Below the pieces are notes generated by a model. That model was not told where the DNA came from. It searched no databases and worked only from the letters and a program-made list of their open reading frames with translations. Source: CAYGVT01 sp964353355 (GTDB lineage Archaea > Thermoplasmatota > DTKX01 > GCA-020343715). From it: a stretch of 64,000 bases of DNA. The DNA lies in assembly GCA_964353355.1 (NCBI GenBank), contig CAYGVT010000070.1:62001-126000 (forward strand). The letters are read 5' to 3'. This document shows, piece after piece, positions 53,098-62,500 of this stretch (its first letter is position 1; every line of letters begins with the position of its first letter). Made by a program: the position numbers and the translations under genes.

Positions 53098-56000
53098 ATG
53101 CAGGGGAGGGGAAGCCTGCTCTGTGTGGTCGCCATCGCGGCCATCGCGGTGGCGGCCATGGCAGTGGTCCTCTGGACCACGCCGGCGGACGCGACCATAA
53201 CCGGCACGCCGCTGCCGTCGTACGGCAACGACTGGGTCATCGACAGGGACACGAACGCGCTCAACGAGAAGATCAACATGTACGGCAGGATCATCGTCCA
53301 GTCGGGCACGCGCCTGTACATGAAGTCGGTGACGATCACCATCGAATCGGACAACGCCGGCGAGCACGGCATCACTGTCGAAGAGGACGGCGAGCTCGAG
53401 CTCGAGGTCACGACCATCGAGGCGCTCAAGGACGAGGACGGCTGGAGCTTCGAGGTGTGGGGCGAGCTCAACATCCACGACGACGTCACCCTCTACGACG
53501 TGCAGGACGGGCTGCAGCTCTACTCCGACTACGACACGGTGACCATCGACAAGCTCAAGATGTACTCGCAGGGGCAGTGGGGCATCTACATCGAGACGTG
53601 CGACCCCAGCATCTCCAACTCCGAGGTCTACCACGCCGTCCCGGCCGGCTGGACCGGCTACGGCGTGTACATCTACGGCGACCCGGGCTTCCTGTCGACG
53701 CCGGTGTTCGACGCGCTCTTCGTCAAGGTCAGCTGCACCGACGAGTGGGAGAGGTTCAACAACTGGGAGTCGAGCTGGTTTAGCATCTACGGCCTGTACG
53801 CCGACGGCGCCTACTTCGACCCGCTCGAGGGCATCACCATCAGCTTCGAGGAGCGGCTCAAGGCGACGCTCAACACCACCGGCACCGGGTACCTGTTCGT
53901 GGACTTCAACACCTACGGCATCTACCTGACCGGTGCGACCGAGCTCTACGGCATGAACGGCGTCGAGGTCATCGACGGCACCTTCTTCGTGGACGCCATC
54001 GGGACGGGCGGCCTCAGCTCCGGCCAGATCTACATGAACAACAACTTCTACGGGCTTTACAACCAAATCTGGTACGGCAGCTCCCCCGCCATGCTCAGCG
54101 GGCTCGTCGTGAGGAACCACAAGATGGACTACAACGGCAACAACATCTTCAACGATGTCTACAAGAACTCCTACGGCTACGCCATCTACTGGTACCCGAG
54201 CTCCACGGTGTCGTACGACCTCAAGTTCACCGCCATCGAGCTGAGCGACCTCGAGGTCGGTCGCATGTTCGAGATAGACCAGAACTACGCCCTCACGGTC
54301 GAGGGATGCATACTCCACGGCAACTACATCCAGTGGAACATGGTCGAGTTATCGTGGAGGAGCAACGCAGTGACCTTCGCGAACAACAACATCACGGACA
54401 ACGTCCTCGAGAACGGGGCTCTGTTCTACGCCTACTACCTCCAGGGCAAGCTCACCATCGAGGCCAACGACATCTCCGGCAACGAGTACTACCGGCTGGT
54501 CTACATGTACTACAACAGGGAGACGGTCAAGATAGCCCAGAACACCTTCGTGGGGAACAAGGAGTCCCAGTACGGCTCGGACGCCTTCTTCCACTTCGAG
54601 AGCCAGAACGCGGGCGTGACGGTCGAGTCGAACCTGTTCCTCAACAACACCTACAGGTACTTCCTGTACAGCTACTACGCGAGGGGCGAGATACAGGTGC
54701 TCGCGAACAACTTCACCGGCAACGACGGCTCCCAGCAGATGTTCTACGTGCCCTACGTGAACAGCGCGTTCGCGCTCAAGTCCAACGAGATGTACAACAA
54801 CTCCATGGGCGGAGGCGTGTTCGCCAACTACAACTACAGGGACATCACCATCGCGGATAACGTCATCATGGGCAACCACATCGGCGCCCAGTCGTTCCTG
54901 GACAGCTGGGGCAACAACCAGGCGGGCTTCACCGTCAAGGACAACCTCTTCCAGGACAACGACCTGTCCGGCTCGCTGCTCAGGTTCTTCGGCCTGGGCT
55001 ACTGGAAGGGCGGCGGCGTGCCGCTCGCGGTCGAGAACAACAAGTTCATAAACAACTCGGGCTCTGTGGCCACGAACAACGGCCTCATCTTCTTCCAGTT
55101 CGTGAAGCAGACCCACACGATATCGAACAACTACTTCGCGAACAACAGCGCGAGCTGCATCGTCAACTTCATGCCCTACACCTACGGCTACGCGTACCAG
55201 GGCTACTCCTACGGCGAGAACCACCCGACGTACTGGTTCTACTACGAGAGCAACGAGTTCATCGGGAACGAGGGCAAGTGCATCGCCATCACGGAGTGCG
55301 ACAACAACAACATCCAGATACGTCAGAACAAGGCCACCGGCAACAAGGACTACGTGGTGTTCATCGAGCAGACCACGAACTACATATACAACTACATCTC
55401 GGACCCCTACATCTACATCTACGGGTACGGCACGAACGGGCCCGACACGATCAGGATCGAGAGCAACAACATCTCCGGGAACCCCGGTGGCGGCATCTAC
55501 GCCCGCACGAACTTCTACGACCCCGACTACTACTACTACGAGCCGGGCAACCCCAACCAGGAGGTCTCCATCAAGAACAACTTCCTCATGGACAACGGCA
55601 AGGACGGCTGGGCGCTCCTGCTCAGCGGCCTTTACAAGAGGCCATCCATGAAGTCCAACAACCTTGACGGCAGCGCGATGGGCCAGTACCTCGGGATGAT
55701 CACGACCGACGACCCCAGGAGGTTGCCGTTCACCGTCGAGTACCGCGACCTGGTCCAGGACGGCGGGGACAACGGCGTGACCGCCTACGGCTTCGAGTAC
55801 ATCGAGGCCGCCTTCTACGGCTGCTCGCTGCTCAACTACACGGAGTGCCTGTACGCCAAGGACTGCGAGGTCAACACCTGGGACAGCGCCATCCCCGAGG
55901 CGGGCGGGAAGACGGAGGGCAAGGGACGCATCTACGTCCACAACATGCTCGAGATCTGGGTCACGTGGGCCAACGCCACGGGCGTCGACAGCTACGTGCC

Positions 56001-58047
56001 GGTCCCGAAGGCCGTGGTGTCGCTGCTCGCCCACAACGGCGAGTACTCCGGCTCTCTATTCGCCGATGAGAACGGCAAGCTGCCCGTCAGGGAGGTCATG
56101 ACCTGGAAGAGCGTCGAGGGCACGATGTACCAGTACTCGCCCTGGAACGCGACCATCATGGCCAACGAGACATCGACGCTGCACAAGATGCACCTGATGG
56201 GCAACCGTGTCGGACCCGCCAACCCCATGAGGCTGACCCTCGTGGACATATTCATCCCCGAGGTCATCATCTCGAACCCGCAGGAGGGCACGCTCGTCGC
56301 CACCAGCAACGTGATCGGCGAGGGCTTCCTGTTCGAGCGCGGCTCCGGCATCGTCATCTTCGAGGGCCAGACCGAGATGGCCCCCAACGACTGGGACGAC
56401 GTCTCGCCGAACGTGCTGTGGCAGTACGAGTTCATGGGCCTGAGCGAGGGCGAGCACTCGCTGACCGTCCGCGCGAGGGACCTGTCGGGCAACTGGAACC
56501 AGTCCACGGTCAAGATAGTCACCGACCTGACCGACCCGGCGCTCACCGCGCAGCTCGAGTACACCGACGGCAGGGTCATCCCCTACGACCCCATCAAGGG
56601 CGGCTTCTTCGTGCGCGAGAAGGAGATAGCCATCAACGGCACCTACAGCGACAACTTCGCCCCGCTCAGGGACATCATCATCCGCATCAACGGCGTGCCC
56701 GAGTGGATCCCCTCTAGCATGGTCGGCAAGATATTCAAGCGCATCCGCCCCGACCAGGGCATCAACACCTACATCATCGACGCGACCGACACGGCCGGCA
56801 GGCGCACGACCGTCCGCCTGTACGTGTCCCTCGACAGCTACGCGCCGACGGTGTACCTCTACACCCCGCTGCAGGGCGACGTCGTGGGCAACCGGACGAT
56901 GACCGTCACCGGCCTGACCGAGCCCAACACGAAGATGGCGGTCCTCGTGACCGCCGCCGCGGGCGAGCGGACCTACGAGGCCGTTTCCGCGAACGACGGC
57001 ACTTTCGCCATCGACGTGGAGCTCTTCGAGAACATCCAGAAGCTCATAGTGACCGCCACCGACAGCGCGAACAACCCGACCCAGCTGTCCAGGGACGTGA
57101 CGCTCGACACGACACCGCCCAACTTCGACATCAACAAGCCCGAGACGAGCCCCCTGACCACCAACCAGGTGAAGTACACCGTCATCGGCACCATGACCTT
57201 CTCGCCCGAGGCCTCTGTCTACATCAACGGCCAGAAGGTGCCCAACACCGGGGTCTTCAGGCGCACGCTCGTGCTGCAGGAAGGCTCGAACCTGGTCGAG
57301 ATCAAGGCCGTCGACTCGGTCGGCAACGCCATGACCAAGTACGTGACCCTGATAAGGGACACGGTGAAGCCCATCCTCGAGGTCCTCGAGCCGAAGGGAG
57401 ACTACCTGCTGACGAACCAGAGCACCATCCGGTTCTCCGGCACGTCCCAGGTGGCCGACAAGGTCGGCGGAGGCGTGTTCATCGTCCACAAGGGCACGCC
57501 CCTGAAGGCGACGCTCGTGACCGGTGACTGGAAGGGCAAGGCCACGTGGGAGTACCTCCTCGAGCTCGGCCCCATCGACCTTGACCAGGTCATCGAGGTC
57601 AAGGCCGTCGACCTGGCCAACAACGAGGTCTTGGTGCCCATCCACGTGGTGCTCGACAACATCGCGCCCTTGCTGCGCATCGACGAGCCCGCCCAGCCAC
57701 TGACCGTGAAGACCCCCAGGGTGAACGTCACGGGCCTGACCGACGAGACGGTCCTCGTGGTGTACATCCAGGGCATCGAGTTCCCCGTGAAGGGCGGCGA
57801 GTTCAGCGTCGTGTGGCCCCTCACCGCGGGCATCAATCCCATCAGCATCGTCGTCAAGGACAACGCGGGCAACGAGAACAAGGTCGACCTCCGGGTGACC
57901 TACGAGGCACCCGTGATAGACATTCCAAGCGATGATACGGGGATGGAAATCCCCTACTGGTGGGGCATGGTGCTCATAGTGGCGGCCGTGACCGTCATCG
58001 TGACCGCGATATTCGTGTCCAGCCAGCGCGCCGGACGGGGGAGGTGA
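53098..58047 (+). CDS. Giant surface protein B: beta-helix, six Ig-like repeats, membrane anchor
   Basis: 1649 residues; ATG is one base after the stop of gene A. Signal peptide SLLCVVAIAAIAVAAMAVVL, cleaved near ADA. Beta-helix from about 53190 to 55860 with many short Asn-rich turns (NNNITDNVLENGALF, NNYFANNSASC) and Tyr-rich rungs, then a carboxypeptidase-regulatory-like domain (RIYVHNMLEIWVTWANATG, about 55920-56230), six Ig-like repeats (openings such as YAPTVYLYTP, TPPNFDINKP, VKPILEVLEP, IAPLLRIDEP), and a final helix WWGMVLIVAAVTVIVTAIFV with only about ten cytoplasmic residues. Numerous N-X-S/T sequons. Beta-helices of this type often bind or cleave glycans, but no catalytic carboxylate pattern is evident by eye. 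Confidence 0.92.
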   Translation: MQGRGSLLCVVAIAAIAVAAMAVVLWTTPADATITGTPLPSYGNDWVIDRDTNALNEKINMYGRIIVQSGTRLYMKSVTITIESDNAGEHGITVEEDGELELEVTTIEALKDEDGWSFEVWGELNIHDDVTLYDVQDGLQLYSDYDTVTIDKLKMYSQGQWGIYIETCDPSISNSEVYHAVPAGWTGYGVYIYGDPGFLSTPVFDALFVKVSCTDEWERFNNWESSWFSIYGLYADGAYFDPLEGITISFEERLKATLNTTGTGYLFVDFNTYGIYLTGATELYGMNGVEVIDGTFFVDAIGTGGLSSGQIYMNNNFYGLYNQIWYGSSPAMLSGLVVRNHKMDYNGNNIFNDVYKNSYGYAIYWYPSSTVSYDLKFTAIELSDLEVGRMFEIDQNYALTVEGCILHGNYIQWNMVELSWRSNAVTFANNNITDNVLENGALFYAYYLQGKLTIEANDISGNEYYRLVYMYYNRETVKIAQNTFVGNKESQYGSDAFFHFESQNAGVTVESNLFLNNTYRYFLYSYYARGEIQVLANNFTGNDGSQQMFYVPYVNSAFALKSNEMYNNSMGGGVFANYNYRDITIADNVIMGNHIGAQSFLDSWGNNQAGFTVKDNLFQDNDLSGSLLRFFGLGYWKGGGVPLAVENNKFINNSGSVATNNGLIFFQFVKQTHTISNNYFANNSASCIVNFMPYTYGYAYQGYSYGENHPTYWFYYESNEFIGNEGKCIAITECDNNNIQIRQNKATGNKDYVVFIEQTTNYIYNYISDPYIYIYGYGTNGPDTIRIESNNISGNPGGGIYARTNFYDPDYYYYEPGNPNQEVSIKNNFLMDNGKDGWALLLSGLYKRPSMKSNNLDGSAMGQYLGMITTDDPRRLPFTVEYRDLVQDGGDNGVTAYGFEYIEAAFYGCSLLNYTECLYAKDCEVNTWDSAIPEAGGKTEGKGRIYVHNMLEIWVTWANATGVDSYVPVPKAVVSLLAHNGEYSGSLFADENGKLPVREVMTWKSVEGTMYQYSPWNATIMANETSTLHKMHLMGNRVGPANPMRLTLVDIFIPEVIISNPQEGTLVATSNVIGEGFLFERGSGIVIFEGQTEMAPNDWDDVSPNVLWQYEFMGLSEGEHSLTVRARDLSGNWNQSTVKIVTDLTDPALTAQLEYTDGRVIPYDPIKGGFFVREKEIAINGTYSDNFAPLRDIIIRINGVPEWIPSSMVGKIFKRIRPDQGINTYIIDATDTAGRRTTVRLYVSLDSYAPTVYLYTPLQGDVVGNRTMTVTGLTEPNTKMAVLVTAAAGERTYEAVSANDGTFAIDVELFENIQKLIVTATDSANNPTQLSRDVTLDTTPPNFDINKPETSPLTTNQVKYTVIGTMTFSPEASVYINGQKVPNTGVFRRTLVLQEGSNLVEIKAVDSVGNAMTKYVTLIRDTVKPILEVLEPKGDYLLTNQSTIRFSGTSQVADKVGGGVFIVHKGTPLKATLVTGDWKGKATWEYLLELGPIDLDQVIEVKAVDLANNEVLVPIHVVLDNIAPLLRIDEPAQPLTVKTPRVNVTGLTDETVLVVYIQGIEFPVKGGEFSVVWPLTAGINPISIVVKDNAGNENKVDLRVTYEAPVIDIPSDDTGMEIPYWWGMVLIVAAVTVIVTAIFVSSQRAGRGR

Positions 58048-58051
58048 GCCA

Positions 58052-61000
58052 ATGCGCAACGCAAGCTATCTGGTCCTGGGAGCGCTTCTCGCGATCGCGG
58101 CCGTGGCCCTCGTGGCCGCGGCCGACCCGGGCAACACGAACAACCCGCCCACGGAGGAGTGGGTGTTCGACTCCGGCAATGCCGTGACCATCAAGGACAA
58201 GACCTGGGACATCGAGTACTCGATCACCATCACGAACGGCGGCAAGCTGACAATCGACGCCTGCAAATGGACCTTCGAGAGCGCCGACGAGTTCAACCCG
58301 GTGTTCATATACGTGGACATCAACAGCACCCTCGAGATAGTCAACGACTGCGTCCTCGACTCCAACGACGGCACCCCGGGCTACTACATCGAGTGCCACG
58401 GCAACCTCAAGGTCACCTACTCCGAGCTCACCGACATGGTGCAGAACCCCTCGGTGGAGGGCGGCATCGCCTGCTACGATGCGAACGTGCTGTTCGAGTT
58501 CGCGGAGATCCATGACAACTGGATGGGCGACATGCTCTTTTTCAAGAACTCGCAGGTGAAGATCGCGAACTCGGACATCCATGATAGCTCCGAGGACGCC
58601 ATCCGCATATTCGTAGGCGACAATGAGTTCAACGCCTCCTACAACTGCTCCATCCAGGACAGCGAGGTCTATAACTCGGGCGTTAACTGCGTCGTGCTCT
58701 CGGCCTGGACCAACTACGGCAACGCCTTCCTTAACGCGTACAACACCAAGGTCCACGACTCGGAGGCGGACGCCTTCACCATCGACGTCGGCGACCACAC
58801 GGGCTCCGACAACGGCAACGGCTCCGTGTTCGTGAGCCTCGACCATGTGGAGATATACAACGTCGGCGACCAGGCGATGTACACCTCGTCCCTGTACCAG
58901 GTGCAGGGCTCTCCCGGTCAGAACATGTACAACATCACCCTGAACAACTGCACCATCTACGAGGTGACCAATACCGGCTTCTACGTCCAGCTCTACGGCA
59001 CGGTGTGCAACTACAATCTGGCGCTCTACGACACAACGTTCACCGACATCTCGGTGACGCCGTCGTTCGACCGCGTCGGCGCCATCTGGTGGTGGTTCTA
59101 CTCGAGCTCCGGCACGTCGAACCTTGAGGCCGTCAACTGCATCTTCGACCACTGCAACCCGCCCATGTACATATGGGACTACGGTTCGTGCAACTTCCAC
59201 TTCGTTGGATGCGAGTTCAAGAACAACATCCAAGACTGCCTCTTCGACCAGATACAGTCCGGCGCGTCGCAGAGCGCGATGCACGTGGAGAGCTGCAACT
59301 TCCACGATAACGAGGGCTACGGCATCAGGACCGAGGTCATCTACATGTGGCAGGGCGGCGGCGCCCCCATCACCGTCGTCAACTCGACGTTCTCCCGCAA
59401 CGGACTGCCCTCGCTGGCGGTCACGACGGTCGGATACGAGTACGCCAGCAACGTCGGCTTCTACGTGGAGGGTTGCCTCATAGAGCACCAGACGGCCTAC
59501 GCCATCTCGGTCTCCGCCTACTACCCGCAAGGCCCGCTCGTCGCCCACCTCAACAACACCCGCATCAACGATACGGCGGGCATCTACGTGGGCTTCAATT
59601 ACGGGTACGGGTGGCAGAGCCAGCCGACCTGCGACGTGATGCTCGTCAACTCCAGCGTCGAGAACACCACTGGAACCGCAGTGCTCCTCAAGGCCATCGT
59701 CTCCTACTACAGCGCGAAGACCAATCTCATCATGCTGAACAGCACGGTCTCCGTGGCCGGCGGGGACGGCGTGGCCATCCTCATGGACCGCGCGGACCAG
59801 TACGGCAAGGGCACGGGCAACTTCGACTCCAGCGTCGTGATCTCCAACACCACGATAGAGAACGTCAACGGCATCGGGCTCACGATGATGGTGGGGGATG
59901 CCACTGAGCTGGGCAAGAGGACCTTCGTGTTCGACCACAGCCTGGTGTTCGGGGCCCAGCGCGGCGTGTTCAACATGGGCTTCCTCGGGGACATGTACTA
60001 CTCGGAGATCAAGAACACCCTCAAGGAGGACATCTACCAGATCGGCGCAAAGTCCACGCTCTACTACTGCAAGTTCTCGAACATCAACGAGCAGAAGTTC
60101 AAGGCACCGTCGGGCGGCGAGCTCATATTCATCTACGACATGCAGATCTACGTCCTGTGGGACACGGGCGCTCCCGCGCTCGGCGCCAACGTGCAGATCA
60201 TGGACAACACCGAGAAGCTCATCTCGGTGCTGACCGTGACGAACGGCACCGGTGCGCTGCCCGTGTTCACAATGACGCCCTACTTCGTGCGCGAGACGGG
60301 CATATTCTCGCAATCGCCCTACGTCATAAACGCGAGCTTCCTATCGGTGGCGAGGACGGTCGGCGTCAGGCTCGACAGCAACAAGGTGGTCACCATCATC
60401 ATGGAGGACCACTTCGAGCCGGAGATTTACATCCTCTACCCCAAGGAGAACCACGTCCAGCAGTCCACGACGCTGCAGGTGCGCGGCTCCGCCTGGGACG
60501 CCCAGTCGGGCGTGAGGATGGTGCAGGTCTCGCTGGACGGCGTCGAGTGGGTGAACGCGACCGGCACGCTGAGCTGGAGGGTCTCGTTCGACGTCAGCTC
60601 AGAGCTCATCGGGCGGTTCTCCGGCGTCTTCAACCTGAGGGCGAGGGCGCTGGACCAGGCCGACAACGAGCGGGTGGCGATGGTGCTCATACGCATCGAC
60701 CCGACCCCGCCGCAGCTGACCGTGGACTTCCCGTACAACAACTACATCACGAACAACCCCGAGGTCTGGGTGCGCGGCGTCACCGAGATCGGCAGCAAGG
60801 TGGAGATCAACTCCGTGCCGATAGAGCTCGTGGTGTCCATGTTCACCCAGAAGGTGACGCTGGTGGAGGGCCCGAACACCATATCGGTCATCTCCATCGA
60901 CCCCCTGGGCAACATCCAGATCGAGCGGTTGACGGTGTACCTCGACACACAGAAGCCCTACGTCATCCTGACCTCCCCCGAGGCCGAGGGCGCCACGACG

Positions 61001-62500
61001 AACCTGGCGTTCATCGACGTCCAGGCCCAGCTAGAGGAGGCCCTAGACATCACCATCAACGGCCACAAGATCCCCTACGACACCGAGGCCTACCCCAAGG
61101 GCACTGGCGAGCTCACCTACAAGCTGATGCTCGAGCCCGGCGACAACGTGCTCGTGCTGCAGGCCCTGGACACGGCCGACAACCTGCTCGTCATCGAGAG
61201 GACCATCACCTACGACACCACGCCGCCCTGGATACAGGTCATCTCCCCGTCCCCGGGCGCCAAGCTCGCCCGCCCCGAGATAACCCTCGTGGGCACGGTC
61301 GAGCCCGGAGCCACGCTGCTCATCGCGGACGAGGATGTGACGGTCCAGAACGGCTACTTCGAGCGCACCATCCTGGGCCTCGAGGGCGAGAACAAGATCA
61401 GCCTCAACGCGACCGACGCGGCCGGCAATGTCTACCTCGAGACGCTCATAGTCTACGTCGACACAAAGGAGCCGGTCGTGACCATCACCGCCCCGACGGC
61501 AGGCCAGGTCATCGTGAAGGGCACACGGTTCTTCATAAACGGCACCTGTGCTGTCCTCCAGCAGGGCGTCGAGGTCAAGACGGCGACACGGGTGCTGCTC
61601 AACGGGCTGCCGTACACCGTCATCGACGACGGCACCGGCCAGCAGGTGAGGATGACCATCACCATGGCCCAGAACGGCTCGTTCTCGATACCCGTGGACC
61701 TGCTCGAGGGGAAGAACGAGTACACCGTCACCGTCGAGGACGAGGTCGGCAATCACGCGACCGCGAGCCGCACGATACGCCTCGACACGCACGCACCCAC
61801 GCTCGTGGTCTACATCGACCCCGTCTCGCGCAAGGCGGGCGTGCTCGAGTCGACCTCGCAGACCGTCAACATCACCGGCTACACCGACCCCGGCTCCGTC
61901 CTCACGGTCATGGGCATCCTGGTGCCCATCGCTGACGACGGGACGTTCGTGATGCCCTACGTGCTCAACCCGGCGAGGCAGAAGACCAATATCGAGATCG
62001 AATCGGTCGATGTCGCCGGGAACGTGAGGCTCATCGAGCAGGAGATCACCTTCGCTCCCGTCTCCGAGGAGACGGGCACGGAGAGCAACTGGGGACTGTG
62101 GTTCCTGGTGGCCTCGCTCGTGGTGCTCATCGTCGTCGGCATCGTCTCCGCCTACGTGGTGCGGAGCCGGCGCGACGAGTGGCTCGAGATGGAGGCAGCC
62201 AGGGCCACACCCATGGCCCCTGTCGGCGAGCTGGAGACCGTGACCGCCGAGCCCGACAAGCTGCCGGGCCCCGAGGAGCTGGGCGACAAGAAGGAGCCCC
62301 CAAAGGGCCCCGAGGGACCGGCCCCGACGGCAGCTCCCGCGCGGCCCCGCCCGAGACCACCGCAGCAGGCGAGGAGGACGGCACCTGCCCGCCCCGCGGC
62401 CCCGAAGGCCGAGGCCCCGGAGGGGGACGCCAAGGAGCTCAGCGAGAAGGGGGCGGAATCCGACATGGGGGCCGACGAGACCGATCAGGAGGGATTGTGA
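58052..62500 (+). CDS. Giant surface protein C: beta-helix, six Ig-like repeats, membrane anchor, long cytoplasmic tail
   Basis: 1482 residues; ATG 4 nt after the stop of gene B, with GGAGGTGA across the junction. Signal peptide LVLGALLAIAAVALVAA. Beta-helix from about 58150 to 60130, regulatory-like domain at 60140-60410 (IYDMQIYVLWDTGAPALGAN), six Ig-like repeats (TPPQLTVDFP, QKPYVILTSP, TPPWIQVISP, KEPVVTITAP, HAPTLVVYID and the first, FEPEIYILYP), membrane helix near 62090-62160 and a tail of about 110 residues rich in Pro, Ala, Glu. Same plan as genes A and B, so these are paralogues made by duplication. Function unknown. Confidence 0.92.
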   Translation: MRNASYLVLGALLAIAAVALVAAADPGNTNNPPTEEWVFDSGNAVTIKDKTWDIEYSITITNGGKLTIDACKWTFESADEFNPVFIYVDINSTLEIVNDCVLDSNDGTPGYYIECHGNLKVTYSELTDMVQNPSVEGGIACYDANVLFEFAEIHDNWMGDMLFFKNSQVKIANSDIHDSSEDAIRIFVGDNEFNASYNCSIQDSEVYNSGVNCVVLSAWTNYGNAFLNAYNTKVHDSEADAFTIDVGDHTGSDNGNGSVFVSLDHVEIYNVGDQAMYTSSLYQVQGSPGQNMYNITLNNCTIYEVTNTGFYVQLYGTVCNYNLALYDTTFTDISVTPSFDRVGAIWWWFYSSSGTSNLEAVNCIFDHCNPPMYIWDYGSCNFHFVGCEFKNNIQDCLFDQIQSGASQSAMHVESCNFHDNEGYGIRTEVIYMWQGGGAPITVVNSTFSRNGLPSLAVTTVGYEYASNVGFYVEGCLIEHQTAYAISVSAYYPQGPLVAHLNNTRINDTAGIYVGFNYGYGWQSQPTCDVMLVNSSVENTTGTAVLLKAIVSYYSAKTNLIMLNSTVSVAGGDGVAILMDRADQYGKGTGNFDSSVVISNTTIENVNGIGLTMMVGDATELGKRTFVFDHSLVFGAQRGVFNMGFLGDMYYSEIKNTLKEDIYQIGAKSTLYYCKFSNINEQKFKAPSGGELIFIYDMQIYVLWDTGAPALGANVQIMDNTEKLISVLTVTNGTGALPVFTMTPYFVRETGIFSQSPYVINASFLSVARTVGVRLDSNKVVTIIMEDHFEPEIYILYPKENHVQQSTTLQVRGSAWDAQSGVRMVQVSLDGVEWVNATGTLSWRVSFDVSSELIGRFSGVFNLRARALDQADNERVAMVLIRIDPTPPQLTVDFPYNNYITNNPEVWVRGVTEIGSKVEINSVPIELVVSMFTQKVTLVEGPNTISVISIDPLGNIQIERLTVYLDTQKPYVILTSPEAEGATTNLAFIDVQAQLEEALDITINGHKIPYDTEAYPKGTGELTYKLMLEPGDNVLVLQALDTADNLLVIERTITYDTTPPWIQVISPSPGAKLARPEITLVGTVEPGATLLIADEDVTVQNGYFERTILGLEGENKISLNATDAAGNVYLETLIVYVDTKEPVVTITAPTAGQVIVKGTRFFINGTCAVLQQGVEVKTATRVLLNGLPYTVIDDGTGQQVRMTITMAQNGSFSIPVDLLEGKNEYTVTVEDEVGNHATASRTIRLDTHAPTLVVYIDPVSRKAGVLESTSQTVNITGYTDPGSVLTVMGILVPIADDGTFVMPYVLNPARQKTNIEIESVDVAGNVRLIEQEITFAPVSEETGTESNWGLWFLVASLVVLIVVGIVSAYVVRSRRDEWLEMEAARATPMAPVGELETVTAEPDKLPGPEELGDKKEPPKGPEGPAPTAAPARPRPRPPQQARRTAPARPAAPKAEAPEGDAKELSEKGAESDMGADETDQEGL

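Noticed and set aside
49371..53489. 1372-codon open frame on the - strand opposite surface proteins A and B
   Set aside because: It is antisense to a protein with signal peptide and clear domains, spans a gene junction, and has repetitive Asp/His/Val-rich composition typical of shadows in GC-rich DNA.
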